Positions 50,876-60,320 of a stretch of DNA of 64,000 bases are shown piece by piece. The notes below the pieces were generated by a model. The model saw only the letters and a list, made by a program, of their open reading frames with translations. It searched no databases and was not told the DNA's origin. The position numbers and the translations under genes were made by a program. Each line of letters starts with the position of its first letter. Positions within the stretch are counted from its first letter, which is position 1. The stretch comes from a bacterium (GTDB lineage Bacteria; Desulfobacterota; Binatia; HRBIN30; CADEER01). The stretch lies in assembly GCA_030430165.1 (NCBI GenBank), contig JAUIGL010000011.1, positions 36,127-100,126 of the forward strand, written 5' to 3'.

Positions 50876-51252
50876 CGATCTGGATCTGGGGAGTCGAGGC
50901 CTCCCGAGGGAGACGCGTTTCCAGCAGCAGCCGATTGTACGGGATCGCGGTTGCGCATGCGAGCCAAGGTGCGGTTGGCGGAGGGTGTGCCTAGGGAAAG
51001 CTGCGGTTGGCGTAGGAGGAAGCTAGGGAAAGGTGCGGCGGGCGAGGGGAGGAAAGGTGCGGTTGGCGAACGGCGAAGCCAGAAACGGCGCGGTGGGCGA
51101 TCGGCGTGGCCAGCGAAACGTCCGGTTGCCTCGGGAGGGGCACCGGCATCGCTCGTGCGCCAGTGGTGCGTCATTTGCCTGCGTGGTTGATTCCGTGAAT
51201 CATTGCGGTTTGGTCACCGCCTCGGGTCCACGTGACGGCGACCAAGGAAACG
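50876..51252. other. Divergent intergenic region with short imperfect tandem repeats
   Basis: No gene. 50965-51130 has repeated units of the GGTGCGGTTGGCGNAxGG type (for example AAGGTGCGGTTGGCG at about 50970 and 51054), irregular in length. The region holds the promoters of the ABC operon and the TolC gene, which could not be pinned down. Confidence 0.45.
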
Positions 51253-52641
51253 ATGAGAACTACGGCGATGTCGAGAACAGCGATCTCCGGGGTGCTGACG
51301 GCACTTCTGGTGTGGATGGCCGCGGTGGCCGAGAGCTCCGCCGTGGAGCCGCGCGGGCTGACGCTCAGTCTCGAGGATTGTATCCACAGCGCGCTCGAGG
51401 CGGGGCCGCAGCGCGACCTGATCGTTGCCGACCTCAAGGCCGCCAAGGCGCGCCTCGACGAGGCCAAGGCGGGGCGCTTTGGAACCGCGGAGTACACCCA
51501 GATCGTCGGCGTGGTGAACGAAGCCCGCGGCGACCCGGTGTACTCGCCCGACAAGCAGACCGATTTCTTCAACGGCCTCGGTCCGTTCACTCGCTTGGAG
51601 CTCGACGTCCGCCTGCCGATCTACACCTTCGGCAAGCTGTCGGCCGCGCTCGAAGCGGCGGAGAAGGGCTTGAGCAGCGAGCGCGCTCGCGGCGAGGTGA
51701 CCGAGGCGCGAACGGTGCTCGAGACCAAGCGCTTGTACTACGGGCTGCTGTTGTCGCAGCAGCTCACCTACGTCCTCCAGGACATGCTGGACAGCATGGA
51801 CGAGGCGATCGAGCTGACCGAGCAACGGCTCGACGACGACTCGCACCAGGTGACCGAGCTCGACGTGCTGCGGCTCAAGGTTGGGCGGTCCAAGTTCGTC
51901 GCCGGCGTCGAGCGGGTGGAAGCCGCCACCCGGCTCACCAAGAGCGCGCTGGCGCGCACCATCGGCCTCGATCCGACCACCAAGTTCGAGATCTCGGACC
52001 GTCGCCTGCGCCCGGTTCCGTTCGAGCCGGGGGCGCTCGAGTCGTACCTCGATACCGGTCCGCGCAGCCGGCCCGAATGGAAGCAGATCACCCGCGGCAT
52101 CGAGGCGCAGGAGGCGGTCGTCGATCTCGAGGAGGCGAATTTTCTGCCGACCGTTTTTCTCGGCACCGGGGTCCGCTACGCGGTGGCGGGAAATCGCGAC
52201 GACCAGGAGAACGTGTTCGCCAACGACGACTTCAACTACCTGCAGCCGTTCGGCGTGCTCGGGCTGCACTGGAACCTGAGCTACTTCACCAACGAGGCGA
52301 AGGCGGCCCAGGCGCGCGCCCAGCACGAGAAGTTGCTGGCCGAGCGGCGCAGCGCCGAGACCGGCCTGCGTCTGGAAGTGGAGAAAGCCTTCGTCTCGGT
52401 CGAGGAGGCCCAAGCGAAGATCGACGCCACCGCCGCCGGCCGCAAGGCCGCGCGCGGTCTGCTGATCCTGACGGTGACCAACTACGACATCGGCATTGGC
52501 GACGGTAAGGATCTGTTCGAGGCATTCGGTCTCTACACAGAGACCAGCACCGACTACTTCCGGGCCGTCCACGACTACAACGTCGCCGTCGCCGATCTCT
52601 CGCGGGCGGTTGGCTCGGAGCTCCTCGACCTCGACTACTGA
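51253..52641 (+). CDS. TolC-family outer-membrane efflux protein
   Basis: 462 residues. Signal peptide to about SSA (residue 29), then two copies of the OEP pattern: long helices (AARLDEAKAGRFG, TEARTVLETKRLYYGLLLSQQ and ALEAAEKGLSSERARGEV) with barrel strands, and a second half with EVEKAFVSVEEAQAKIDATAAGRKAARGLL. AAGGAA precedes the ATG at 51253; an upstream GTG is possible. Placed head-to-head with the ABC/Mla/DprE operon, so it may provide the outer-membrane channel. Confidence 0.78.
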   Translation: MRTTAMSRTAISGVLTALLVWMAAVAESSAVEPRGLTLSLEDCIHSALEAGPQRDLIVADLKAAKARLDEAKAGRFGTAEYTQIVGVVNEARGDPVYSPDKQTDFFNGLGPFTRLELDVRLPIYTFGKLSAALEAAEKGLSSERARGEVTEARTVLETKRLYYGLLLSQQLTYVLQDMLDSMDEAIELTEQRLDDDSHQVTELDVLRLKVGRSKFVAGVERVEAATRLTKSALARTIGLDPTTKFEISDRRLRPVPFEPGALESYLDTGPRSRPEWKQITRGIEAQEAVVDLEEANFLPTVFLGTGVRYAVAGNRDDQENVFANDDFNYLQPFGVLGLHWNLSYFTNEAKAAQARAQHEKLLAERRSAETGLRLEVEKAFVSVEEAQAKIDATAAGRKAARGLLILTVTNYDIGIGDGKDLFEAFGLYTETSTDYFRAVHDYNVAVADLSRAVGSELLDLDY

Positions 52642-52662
52642 ATGGGCTTGGCATCGTCCGCC

Positions 52663-52835
52663 TTCGCCCGCATTCGAGGGACCCTCATCCTGTCCTTCTC
52701 CACAGGGAGAAGGGAATTCAGATGCCTCTCCCTGTGGGAGAGGTCGGCCGAAGGCCGGGTGAGGGTCCCTCGGATGACCGAGCGTAGCGAGGCTCTGTTT
52801 AGTTCCAGAGGTCCATACGGACCCCAAACCCCAGC
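52663..52835 (-). repeat. Dispersed intergenic repeat, copy 3 (inverted)
   Basis: Reads, in reverse, the same blocks as 11258-11510: GAGGGACCCTCATCC, CTCTCCC/GGGAGAGG palindromes, CCGGGTGAGGGTCCCTCGGATGACC, GAGCGTAGCGAGGCTC and GGTCC. Fills most of the 320-base gap 52642-52961, where no gene is seen. Confidence 0.7.
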
Positions 52836-52961
52836 CCGGGTTCTCTATCGGACCGAGCCGATTCGGGGTAAGAACGTGGGCTCGGTTTTCCACCCCGGCA
52901 CTACGCGGAGCGCCCTGAGCATCCGCGGCAACCACAAAATCGAATTGCGAGGCCGCGTACT

Positions 52962-54113
52962 ATGTCTACTGCCGTTCCCTTGACCATCGACACCGACGAG
53001 CAGGCGCTGTTCCGCGACAGCGTGAGGAGCTTTGCTCAGCAAACCGTCGCGCCGCACGTTCTCCAGATGGACGAATCGCAGACCATGCGTCGCGAGTTGA
53101 TCGATGCCGCCTTCGAGCTCGGCATCATGGGCATCGAGATTCCGGAAGAGTTTGGCGGCGCCGGGGCCGATATCTCGACCGCGGTAGTCGCGATCGAAGA
53201 GCTCGCCGCCGTCGATCCGTCGCTCAGCGTCTGCGTCGACGTGCAGAATACGCTCGTCAACAACGCGATCCTGCGCTGGGCCAACGACGAGCAGCGGCAG
53301 CGCTATCTGCCGCGCCTGTGCAGCGACATGCTCGCCTCGTACTGCCTGAGCGAGCCGGCGAGCGGCTCGGACGCGTTTGCCCTGCAGACGCGCGCGGTCG
53401 AGGAGGGGGACTGCTACCGGCTCAACGGCACCAAGATGTGGATCACCAACGGCGCCGAGGCGGAGTTCTATCTGCTCTTTGCCACGGTCGATCCGGAGGC
53501 TGGCTATCGCGGCATTACGGCCTTTCTCATCGAGCGCGGCTTCGACGGTTTCAGTGTCGGCAAGAAGGAGGACAAGCTGGGGATTCGCGCCTCTTCGACG
53601 GTGACGCTGCACCTCGAGGATTGTCTGGTGCCGAAGGCGAACGTGCTCGGCGAAGTGGGCAAAGGGTACAAGATCGCGATCGAGACCTTGAACGAAGGGC
53701 GTATCGGGATCGGCGCGCAGATGATCGGTCTCGCCCGCGGCGCGCTCGACAACGCGCGTCGCTACATCCTCGAGCGCAGGCAGTTCGGCAAGGCGATCGC
53801 CGACTTCCAGGGCATCCAGTTTCAGTTCGCCGAGGCGGCGACCGAGCTCGAGGCGGCGCGGCTTCTCGTCTACAACGCGGCCCGCCTGAAAGATGCGGGC
53901 CGGCCGTTTCTGACCGAGGCGGCGATGGCCAAGCTCTACTCGTCGCGCGCCGCGGAGAAGATCGCCAGTCGCTGCGTCGAGCTGCACGGCGGCGTCGGCT
54001 TCACCAAGGAGTTCCTGGCGGAGAAGTTCTACCGCGACGCCAAGATCGGATCGATCTACGAGGGAACCTCGAACATGCAGTTGCAGACGATCGCCAAGAA
54101 CCTGCTTGGCTAG
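52962..54113 (+). CDS. Acyl-CoA dehydrogenase
   Basis: 383 residues. The standard fold: helical N-domain, CLSEPASGSDA and WITNGAEAEFY around the flavin, and the C-domain ELHGGVGFTKEFLAEKFYRDAKIGSIYEGTSNMQ, where the Glu of IYEGT is the usual base of short/medium-chain and branched-chain enzymes. FAD-dependent alpha,beta-dehydrogenation of acyl-CoA; sequence features resemble the short/branched-chain group. No electron-transfer flavoprotein gene is adjacent. Confidence 0.88.
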   Translation: MSTAVPLTIDTDEQALFRDSVRSFAQQTVAPHVLQMDESQTMRRELIDAAFELGIMGIEIPEEFGGAGADISTAVVAIEELAAVDPSLSVCVDVQNTLVNNAILRWANDEQRQRYLPRLCSDMLASYCLSEPASGSDAFALQTRAVEEGDCYRLNGTKMWITNGAEAEFYLLFATVDPEAGYRGITAFLIERGFDGFSVGKKEDKLGIRASSTVTLHLEDCLVPKANVLGEVGKGYKIAIETLNEGRIGIGAQMIGLARGALDNARRYILERRQFGKAIADFQGIQFQFAEAATELEAARLLVYNAARLKDAGRPFLTEAAMAKLYSSRAAEKIASRCVELHGGVGFTKEFLAEKFYRDAKIGSIYEGTSNMQLQTIAKNLLG

Positions 54114-54147
54114 CGCGCGTCCTCCTGCGCTCTGCGAGCTCCGGAGA

Positions 54148-54234
54148 GCGCGCGCAGGCAAAGGCATAGGATGGAGGTCGCTACGCGACCACCGACCTCT
54201 GCCTGTGCCTATGCCCCTGCCCGTGCCTGCGCGC
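54148..54234. repeat. Inverted repeat between convergent genes
   Basis: GCGCGCAGGCAAAGGCATAGG is mirrored by CCTATGCCCCTGCCCGTGCCTGCGCGC, with GGAGGTCG/CGACCTC closer to the loop. A long, interrupted hairpin between two stops; a terminator or repeat element is likely. Confidence 0.55.
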
Positions 54235-54244
54235 TGAAAGCGCG

Positions 54245-55321
54245 CTAGTTCAAAGCTTTTCCTTTGAACTTCTCGGCCTGGTTCTTCTTGATGTCGAGCG
54301 TGTCGAACTCGCCTTCCCAGCAGATTCCGGTGTCGCTGTTGACCAGCTGGACCACTACCGGCAGAGCGAGCGGCGGCACGACGTCGTCGAGGTTTGCGCC
54401 CTTGCCCTTGAAGATGATCTTCGACTTGTTGACGACGCTCGCCTTGACGACGATGCGTTGGATGCCGTCCTCGGTCAGGCCCTTGTCGATGTACTTGAAA
54501 CCCTTGGTGCTGATCGGTTTCCACTTGCTGGCGCTGGGCGGGACGACGTACTGGCCGATCAAGTCTTCGGTTGCATCTTGGTAGATGCAGAGCGCGTAGT
54601 TCGCGGTATTCAGCGGATCGGAGAACTCGGCCGTCGAGGTGTTCTGCCCCTTGATCCACTTCCAGACGAGCTTGTCCTTGGTGTCGGGGGACTTGTCGTT
54701 GATGACGAGGATGGATTTCTCCGCAGTGCGGCAACCTGCGGCCGGCGTTTCGGCGCAAAGCGCGTAGTGGACGGTAATCGAGATGTGATCGACCGCGGCT
54801 ACATCGAGATTGTCGTCGACTGCAATCGCCGCCCCGAAACCGGCCGCGTTGATGTCGGCCGGGGTCCACGTCTCTCCCCACAGATCCGAGGTGCTGCCGT
54901 AGGTGACCACGGCGTCTGAAGTTGGCCAGGTGCCGACGAGGGATCGGTCGGCAGTGCCGACCACGCCACCCTTGACGATACGAACGGCCGAATCGACGAT
55001 CGTGCCGGCGATCGAGCTGCGTTCGATGTCGACCTCGATACCGGTGATCTGTGAGGTCGTCGGAATCGAGAAGCCAAAGCTGGTCGCTTTGAGAAACTGG
55101 GTCGGGCTGCCGCCCGGGGAAGTCGAGGCGTATGTGTCGTCGCTGGCGTCGGCTTGCTGCGGGTTGTTCCACAGGGACGTGCCGGAGACGTTGTCGTTGA
55201 CGACAGTGCCGGGGCTGAGCGGCCCCTCGGAGAACTGTGCGCTGGCGACCGAAGCGAAGAGCGCAATCACGACAGCCAATGCCGTGCCGAGAATCACGCG
55301 GTGACGGATTACTGAACCCAT
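54245..55321 (-). CDS. Exported protein ending in the shared C-terminal domain
   Basis: 358 residues from the ATG at 55321, preceded by GGAGG. Signal peptide to ASA (about residue 28), then a beta-rich domain (about 30-195): TSQITGIEVDIERSSIAG, VRIVKGG and LDVAAVDHISITVHY, which looks like a lectin or tail-fibre-like jelly roll of unknown role. The last 160 residues start AEKSILVINDKSPDTKDKLVWKW and contain FSDPLNTANYALCIYQD, KGFKYIDKGLTEDGI and GICWEGEF: the same domain as in the esterase at 14322 and the repeat protein at 60321. Function unknown. Confidence 0.65.
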   Translation of the reverse strand: MGSVIRHRVILGTALAVVIALFASVASAQFSEGPLSPGTVVNDNVSGTSLWNNPQQADASDDTYASTSPGGSPTQFLKATSFGFSIPTTSQITGIEVDIERSSIAGTIVDSAVRIVKGGVVGTADRSLVGTWPTSDAVVTYGSTSDLWGETWTPADINAAGFGAAIAVDDNLDVAAVDHISITVHYALCAETPAAGCRTAEKSILVINDKSPDTKDKLVWKWIKGQNTSTAEFSDPLNTANYALCIYQDATEDLIGQYVVPPSASKWKPISTKGFKYIDKGLTEDGIQRIVVKASVVNKSKIIFKGKGANLDDVVPPLALPVVVQLVNSDTGICWEGEFDTLDIKKNQAEKFKGKALN

Positions 55322-55453
55322 GATGCCTCCCCCGAAACAACGATCTTGGGTAAAAGAACACACCTCGCACCCCACACCGCAACCGTTCGACTTATCCAAC
55401 TTCGGGGGATTCGTTGTCAAGTTGTGGTCTAGGTTAAGAATCCTTTGAGCCGG

Positions 55454-56410
55454 CTAGTACCGTGTGGGTTCCCGTCCGTATACGGAGGTCAGAGAATCGA
55501 CGAAAGCCGGGTCGTTCAGAGGATCGCTGCCGAGGGTGCAGCAAAACCCCCGACCTTCGAGGTCTTTCTTGAGCCGTTCCAGGGCCTGGTCGAGGGACAA
55601 GTCGTCGCTGTGCTCGTCGTACGCCCGCTCCTCGGCGGCGTCGCGAAAAGCGAGCGCCTTCCAGGAGACGCTGATCCGCAACTCGGGCCAGGCAGGATCC
55701 GCCAGAACGCGGTCCTGCTCGGTAATCCTCCAGCCGTCGGCTGTGCGTTCGAGGCGCGTGTCCAGCGTCATTCCCGAGAGCAGGCCCTTCTTCGGATCGC
55801 CAACCGGCATGACTCGGTGGAACATCTTGTCGTTGTCGCCGACGATGGCAGTGTTGCCGATCTTGCCCTGGTGCCGGCGTGGTGCGGCGTCGGGGCCGTC
55901 GGGCCAGTACTCGAAGCCGCCGTCCTCGCCTTCGTAGAACCAGGCGACCGCGGTGGCGATGCGGATTCGCTCGTCTTCGAACAACCCCGATCGTCCCATC
56001 GCGACCAGGAACCAGATTGGGTAGCGGGTTCGATCGATACCGCGAAACGCCGGGACGTCGGTGTGGCCGTTGCCCTGCGGAAACGGCAGCTGCCAGGTGA
56101 TGTTGGAGTAGAGCTGCTGCGGCCGGATGCGATCGGTGTCGAAGATGCGCCGCGCCGCGTCGATGAAACCTTCGTGGTGAAAAAAGCACTCGACGTGGTC
56201 GATCAGGGGCGCGTCGTAGGCCCAGTCGCCACGAAAATTGGGGGCGATGATCAGCGGCCCCTGTGCCGATAGCGACCGATGCTCGGTGTCGCTGCGCACG
56301 TAGCGTTGCACCGGGAAGTAAGGCGAGTTGCGTTCGACGACTTCGCGGAATCCCGCTGCGTCGTCGAGCACGCGATCGAGCAGGATCGGGGCGCGGCAGG
56401 TATCGCTCAT
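55454..56410 (-). CDS. Unknown protein with a possible Fe(II)/2OG-type facial triad
   Basis: 318 residues, cytoplasmic by sequence. I do not recognise the family. GNGHTDVPAFRG and, about 90 residues later, DNDKMFHRVMPVG would provide an H-x-D...H metal triad, followed by a strand with DTRLER. The long gap and the YGREPTRY end are compatible with phytanoyl-CoA dioxygenase-type folds, but this is a motif-level guess. It follows a HAD phosphatase gene, 11 bases apart, as the second gene of a unit. Confidence 0.45.
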   Translation of the reverse strand: MSDTCRAPILLDRVLDDAAGFREVVERNSPYFPVQRYVRSDTEHRSLSAQGPLIIAPNFRGDWAYDAPLIDHVECFFHHEGFIDAARRIFDTDRIRPQQLYSNITWQLPFPQGNGHTDVPAFRGIDRTRYPIWFLVAMGRSGLFEDERIRIATAVAWFYEGEDGGFEYWPDGPDAAPRRHQGKIGNTAIVGDNDKMFHRVMPVGDPKKGLLSGMTLDTRLERTADGWRITEQDRVLADPAWPELRISVSWKALAFRDAAEERAYDEHSDDLSLDQALERLKKDLEGRGFCCTLGSDPLNDPAFVDSLTSVYGREPTRY

Positions 56411-56420
56411 CACACCATTC

Positions 56421-57062
56421 TCAGCGCAAGCTGAGCCCGGTGGCAACCTCTAGCTCGGCGAGAGCGGTGTCCGGGTCGACGACCTTGATCGTCGTCATGC
56501 CGAGCGCTCTCGCCGGCTTCAGGTTGATGCCGAGATCGTCGAGATAGACGCACTCCTCGGGCGCGACCACGAGCGCTTCGATCGCCTTGCGGTAGAATTC
56601 CGGATCCGGTTTGCGCACGCCGACCTTGCTCGATTCGACGACGACGTCGAACTTGTCGATCACTTCCTGGATGGCGCGGGCGCGGTGGTCGGCGGTGGCC
56701 ATGCCGGGGCCCTCTCCGAAGGCGATGTTGTTGGTGAGGCAGGCTGTCTTGTAGCTCTCGGAACAGCGCTCGAGCGCGCGGACCATTGCCGGGCGCAGGT
56801 CGCCGGAGAGCAGGAACAGAACTTCGCGCCCGGCGAGCGGCTTGCCGGCGGCGCGCGCCTCCTCGTCGAACAACTCGTCGAATTGCTCGACCGTAATCTC
56901 ACTGCGCTCGAGCTTGGCCCAGGCGTTGTCATCCGGGTTGGTGGCGTTGATGCTGCGGATGAAGTCGTCCGGATATCCGTTCTCGCGTTCGTAGCGCCGA
57001 AACGCCTCGAATGGGCTGGTGGTGAGCACGCCGCCGAAATCCCAGAGAACTGCTTTGATCAT
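56421..57062 (-). CDS. HAD-family hydrolase
   Basis: 213 residues. Motif I WDFGGVL (Asp8, with Gly where the second Asp would be), motif II LTNN, motif III VGVRKPDPEFY, motif IV YLDDLG. The cap is helical, class IA as in epoxide-hydrolase-N or haloacid-type enzymes. Substituting Asp10 weakens a phosphatase call; a different hydrolysis is possible. First gene of the pair with the possible 2OG-type protein. Confidence 0.78.
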   Translation of the reverse strand: MIKAVLWDFGGVLTTSPFEAFRRYERENGYPDDFIRSINATNPDDNAWAKLERSEITVEQFDELFDEEARAAGKPLAGREVLFLLSGDLRPAMVRALERCSESYKTACLTNNIAFGEGPGMATADHRARAIQEVIDKFDVVVESSKVGVRKPDPEFYRKAIEALVVAPEECVYLDDLGINLKPARALGMTTIKVVDPDTALAELEVATGLSLR

Positions 57063-57136
57063 CGCGCGACTTTAGCGCGGTGCCGGTAGCGGGGCGAGGT
57101 GGGGCAGGGTGATGTTCGGCTGCGCCGGTGTCTGAT

Positions 57137-57218
57137 TCGCCCTCTCCCTAGCCCTCTCCCGTAGGGAGAGGGGATCAAGTTCCTCCCCCTATGGGGGAGG
57201 ATCGAGGAGAGGGAATCT
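57137..57218. repeat. Short CTCTCC/GGGAGAG repeat
   Basis: GCCCTCTCCCTAG and CTCTCCCGTAGGGAGAG, then CTCCCCCTATGGGGGAG, then GGAGAGGGAA. Of the same family as the elements at 5118 and 11258. No gene in 57063-57255. Confidence 0.6.
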
Positions 57219-57255
57219 CAGACGAGCGCGCTCGGCGCACCATACTGGCGGTCGA

Positions 57256-60219
57256 TCAACCTTCCTCCTCGCTCTCGTCCACCACCGCAACTCGAGAAAG
57301 CTCCGCCAGCGAATCGGGGAGGGCGTAGCTGACGATCGACGTCCAGGTGCCGCCGAGCGGTCGCCACAAGAGGCGCATCTGGTAGTTGCCGAGTCGGTCG
57401 TCCTCCGCCGAGCGGATCGAGCGCAGCAGGAAGTCGACGGTGCCGGCGGCCGGCCACAATGCGGTGCTCTCGTTGGCGCCGCGCGGATGATCGAGAACCA
57501 GCCGGCCGTCGAGGTAGAGCTGTGCCGGCGAGCTGGCGATCAACTTGAGCTCGTGCGGGGTGTCGGTGCTGACGGTGCCGACCCACTCGGTGGTCGACGG
57601 CATTTCGCGCAGCAGCGGGTTGGGCTCGTCGCTCCAGCGCCGGCTGCGGCCGACGCTGATGCCGGGCTCGATGCCGGAGTAAACCGGCTCGCTCTCGATC
57701 GGGTCCGGCTCGTGCCGGTCGATTGCGCCGGTGAAGTGGCGGCGCAGCAGGCCGCCCGGCTTCGTTCTCGGGGATAGCTCGGCACGCGTCACGTTGCGCC
57801 ACGGCGAACCGTCGCGCTGGATGCGCAGCGGGGTGACGGTCCCTCCCGCGACGGTCACGAAATACAGGTCGTGCCAGCCCGCGGCGAGCACCACCGCCTG
57901 GTTGCGATCGAGCGGCCGACCGTCGAGCATCAGGTTGGGACCGGGCGCTTCGAGCCGATACGAGCCGGGCGCGGCGATGTGGATCGAGCCGCTCCATTCG
58001 ATCGAGCCCCAGGGGTGCTCGCGACTCGCGGTGAACGGCGGGCCCGGAGCTCGAATCGGGGCGGCGGGGCGGTTGTCGTAGTGGACGACTCCCGCCAGCC
58101 CGCGCGTGCTCGCAACCTGGTTCGGAGTCAATCGGAATATGTGAAGGGCGGGGCCGTGCGGACCGACGACGATCTCGTGGCTGGCGCCGCCGAGGTAGCG
58201 ATGCGCCAGCTCGAGCAGGGACTCGTGAGCGCTCGGGATCAGGACCATCGCCGCGCCGCGATGATTCGGAGGCAGCGGCGCGAAGCCCGTGTCGTTGGCG
58301 AGATCGACGATTTCGACCCCTTCCGCCTCGGGGGTGAAGCACTCGTTGAGCGCGACCCGCGGCGGGTTGTCCTTGCCGCCGGCCATGAGCACGGTTCCCG
58401 GTCCGCCGAAGCCGGTGATCGCCTTGCAGATCGCGGTCATCAGCCTGCCCTGGTGTATCGCCGGCCATTCGACGAACTCACCTCGCCAGTTGACGTAGGT
58501 GCTCGCCGACAGGGTGACGGCGAGAACAGGGGCGATCCAGTAGTCGGCTCGTCGCGGGCCGAGGGTCTCGTGGGCGACGCGGCGCAGCCTGCCGGCGACC
58601 ACGGCCGGAATCACGCAGATCGCCGGCAGCATCCCGACCAGGCGCGCTTTCCAGGGCGGATAGATGGTGACCATCCCGCCGATGCAGAGAATGCCGAAGA
58701 GCAGGGCGAGCGTCGTCAGGTTACGCGGGTCGCGCCAGTACCAGAACATCCAGCCGAGCCCGACGAAGAACGGCACGGCGGTGATCGGATCGAGGATGCT
58801 GTTTGGCCAGCTGGAAGCGAGCACGCGCAGGCAACCGCCGACGTGTCGGTCCAAATAGCGTCGCACGCCGGCGACGTCGCCGCTTTGGTATGCGTCCTCC
58901 AGCTTGTGCACGTCGAAACGATTGCTGCCCTCGACCCGAACCCGCTCCCACTTCTCGACCGAGGTGACGATCTGCGGGCTCACCGTCAGCAGGAACCCGA
59001 GAGCGCCCACCATCGCGCCGGCGGCGGTGCGGCGCAGCAGGCCGGGGCTGCCGATGACCAGCAGCAGGCCGATGCCGGCGAACAAAACCGGGTAGAGCTT
59101 GCAGGCGTGGTAGGTGTGGAAGCAGGCGCCGGCGGCGACTCCGAACCACAACCAATCGAACGGGCGGTTGCGCTGCAGGGCGCGGGCGAAGGTCGCCAGC
59201 ATCCACGCCGCGACGAGGATCTGGTGGACGTTGTTGAGGCCGGTGCGGCTCCACATGATCGCCTCGCGGTTGGTGGCGAGCACCAACGCCGCGACCAGCC
59301 CGACGAAGCCGCCCCACCAGCGTCGGGCCCAGAAGAACATCGGGATGATCGCCAGCGTGCCGATGGTTGCCGACGCCAGGCGCAGATTGGCGAGACTCTT
59401 GCCGAGCAGCTGGACCCAGGCGTAGTCGACCATGAAGGCGATGTGGGGGAAGGTGTTCCAGCCGACGCCGAACGCATCGGGGAAGCCCTTCGACCAGAGA
59501 AACTCGGCGAATCCGCCCTGCCGGCCTTCGTCCGGATCGACCAGGGCCGGGTAGTCGGCGAGGGCGATGCTGCGCAGAGCGATGGCGATGGCGAGAATGG
59601 CGAGGAGAGCGACCCACTGGACGACGCTCGAGACCGGCGGACCACCGTCCGCCGGCGCGTCGCCGTCGTCGTCCGGCCTCCTTCGCTCCCAGGCGGCCGC
59701 CGCCATCAATCCGATGCTGGCGAGCCAGAGCAGCAGCGCGGCCGGATGGCTGCTGCGGTTGACCAGCATGACCGCGACATTGGCGAGGACAGCGAGGACG
59801 CCCAGGCCGATCCTCCAGCCTCGCCTGGTCATCGAGCTCGGTGCAGGTTTTGCGAATCCGAGGACGCGACGACTGGTCTGCGGGTCGAAGGGAAGCCAGC
59901 GGCCGAAGGCAAAGGCCAGGATCGCCGTGAGCGCGGCGCAGCCGGCGGCGAGCTCGGAACCGTGCTGCGGCGCCAGGTGGTAGAAGGTTGCGAAGGCGAT
60001 CGCGGCGAGCGCGAGGCTCAGCCAGCGCCCGCCGCGCCGCGCCGCTGACTCGCCGGTCGGGGCCGGCCGTTCGACTGCGGCGATGAACAGTGCGACGGCG
60101 AGAAACCAGCCGGCGAGCCAGTAGGCTGGATCGCCACGCTCGAGGTGGTGCCGGTAGGCCGCCGCGGCGAGGACGAAAGATCCCGCGAGCGAGCTGAGTC
60201 GGAGCGCTGAGGCGAGCAC
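57256..60219 (-). CDS. Large GT39-type glycosyltransferase with C-terminal carbohydrate-binding-like modules
   Basis: 987 residues. About 12-14 membrane segments in residues 1-590; the first large loop has ALADYPALVDPDEGRQGGFAEFLWSKGF with the acidic pair of the PMT/ArnT superfamily, followed by SRTGLNNVHQ. The last 300 residues are soluble, with two similar beta modules (GSIEWSGSIHIAAPGSYRLE...GRPLDRN and TEWVGTVSTDTPHELKLIASSPAQLYLDGRLVLD) resembling PA14. It would transfer a sugar from a polyprenyl donor on the outer face. Stands alone; the acceptor is unknown. Confidence 0.78.
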   Translation of the reverse strand: MLASALRLSSLAGSFVLAAAAYRHHLERGDPAYWLAGWFLAVALFIAAVERPAPTGESAARRGGRWLSLALAAIAFATFYHLAPQHGSELAAGCAALTAILAFAFGRWLPFDPQTSRRVLGFAKPAPSSMTRRGWRIGLGVLAVLANVAVMLVNRSSHPAALLLWLASIGLMAAAAWERRRPDDDGDAPADGGPPVSSVVQWVALLAILAIAIALRSIALADYPALVDPDEGRQGGFAEFLWSKGFPDAFGVGWNTFPHIAFMVDYAWVQLLGKSLANLRLASATIGTLAIIPMFFWARRWWGGFVGLVAALVLATNREAIMWSRTGLNNVHQILVAAWMLATFARALQRNRPFDWLWFGVAAGACFHTYHACKLYPVLFAGIGLLLVIGSPGLLRRTAAGAMVGALGFLLTVSPQIVTSVEKWERVRVEGSNRFDVHKLEDAYQSGDVAGVRRYLDRHVGGCLRVLASSWPNSILDPITAVPFFVGLGWMFWYWRDPRNLTTLALLFGILCIGGMVTIYPPWKARLVGMLPAICVIPAVVAGRLRRVAHETLGPRRADYWIAPVLAVTLSASTYVNWRGEFVEWPAIHQGRLMTAICKAITGFGGPGTVLMAGGKDNPPRVALNECFTPEAEGVEIVDLANDTGFAPLPPNHRGAAMVLIPSAHESLLELAHRYLGGASHEIVVGPHGPALHIFRLTPNQVASTRGLAGVVHYDNRPAAPIRAPGPPFTASREHPWGSIEWSGSIHIAAPGSYRLEAPGPNLMLDGRPLDRNQAVVLAAGWHDLYFVTVAGGTVTPLRIQRDGSPWRNVTRAELSPRTKPGGLLRRHFTGAIDRHEPDPIESEPVYSGIEPGISVGRSRRWSDEPNPLLREMPSTTEWVGTVSTDTPHELKLIASSPAQLYLDGRLVLDHPRGANESTALWPAAGTVDFLLRSIRSAEDDRLGNYQMRLLWRPLGGTWTSIVSYALPDSLAELSRVAVVDESEEEG

Positions 60220-60253
60220 CGCCGCAGCTTACAGGATTTGCCCCAGACGCAGC

Positions 60254-60286
60254 GAGGCCCCGGAAGCTGGGAGCCTCCGGGGCCTC
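60254..60286 (-). terminator. Strong hairpin after the repeat protein gene
   Basis: Perfect 11-bp stem GAGGCCCCGGA/TCCGGGGCCTC with an 11-base loop, 35 bases past the stop of the 60321-63878 gene on the minus strand. No T run follows, so it is a terminator-like hairpin rather than a classic one. Confidence 0.5.
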
Positions 60287-60320
60287 GTTGGTCGAGAAGG
60301 TTTAGCCTTGGATCAACCGA

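Noticed and set aside
57871..60048. 725-residue plus-strand open frame
   Set aside because: Antisense of the glycosyltransferase gene; composition of Arg/Gly/Glu/Val without any fold is a high-GC shadow.
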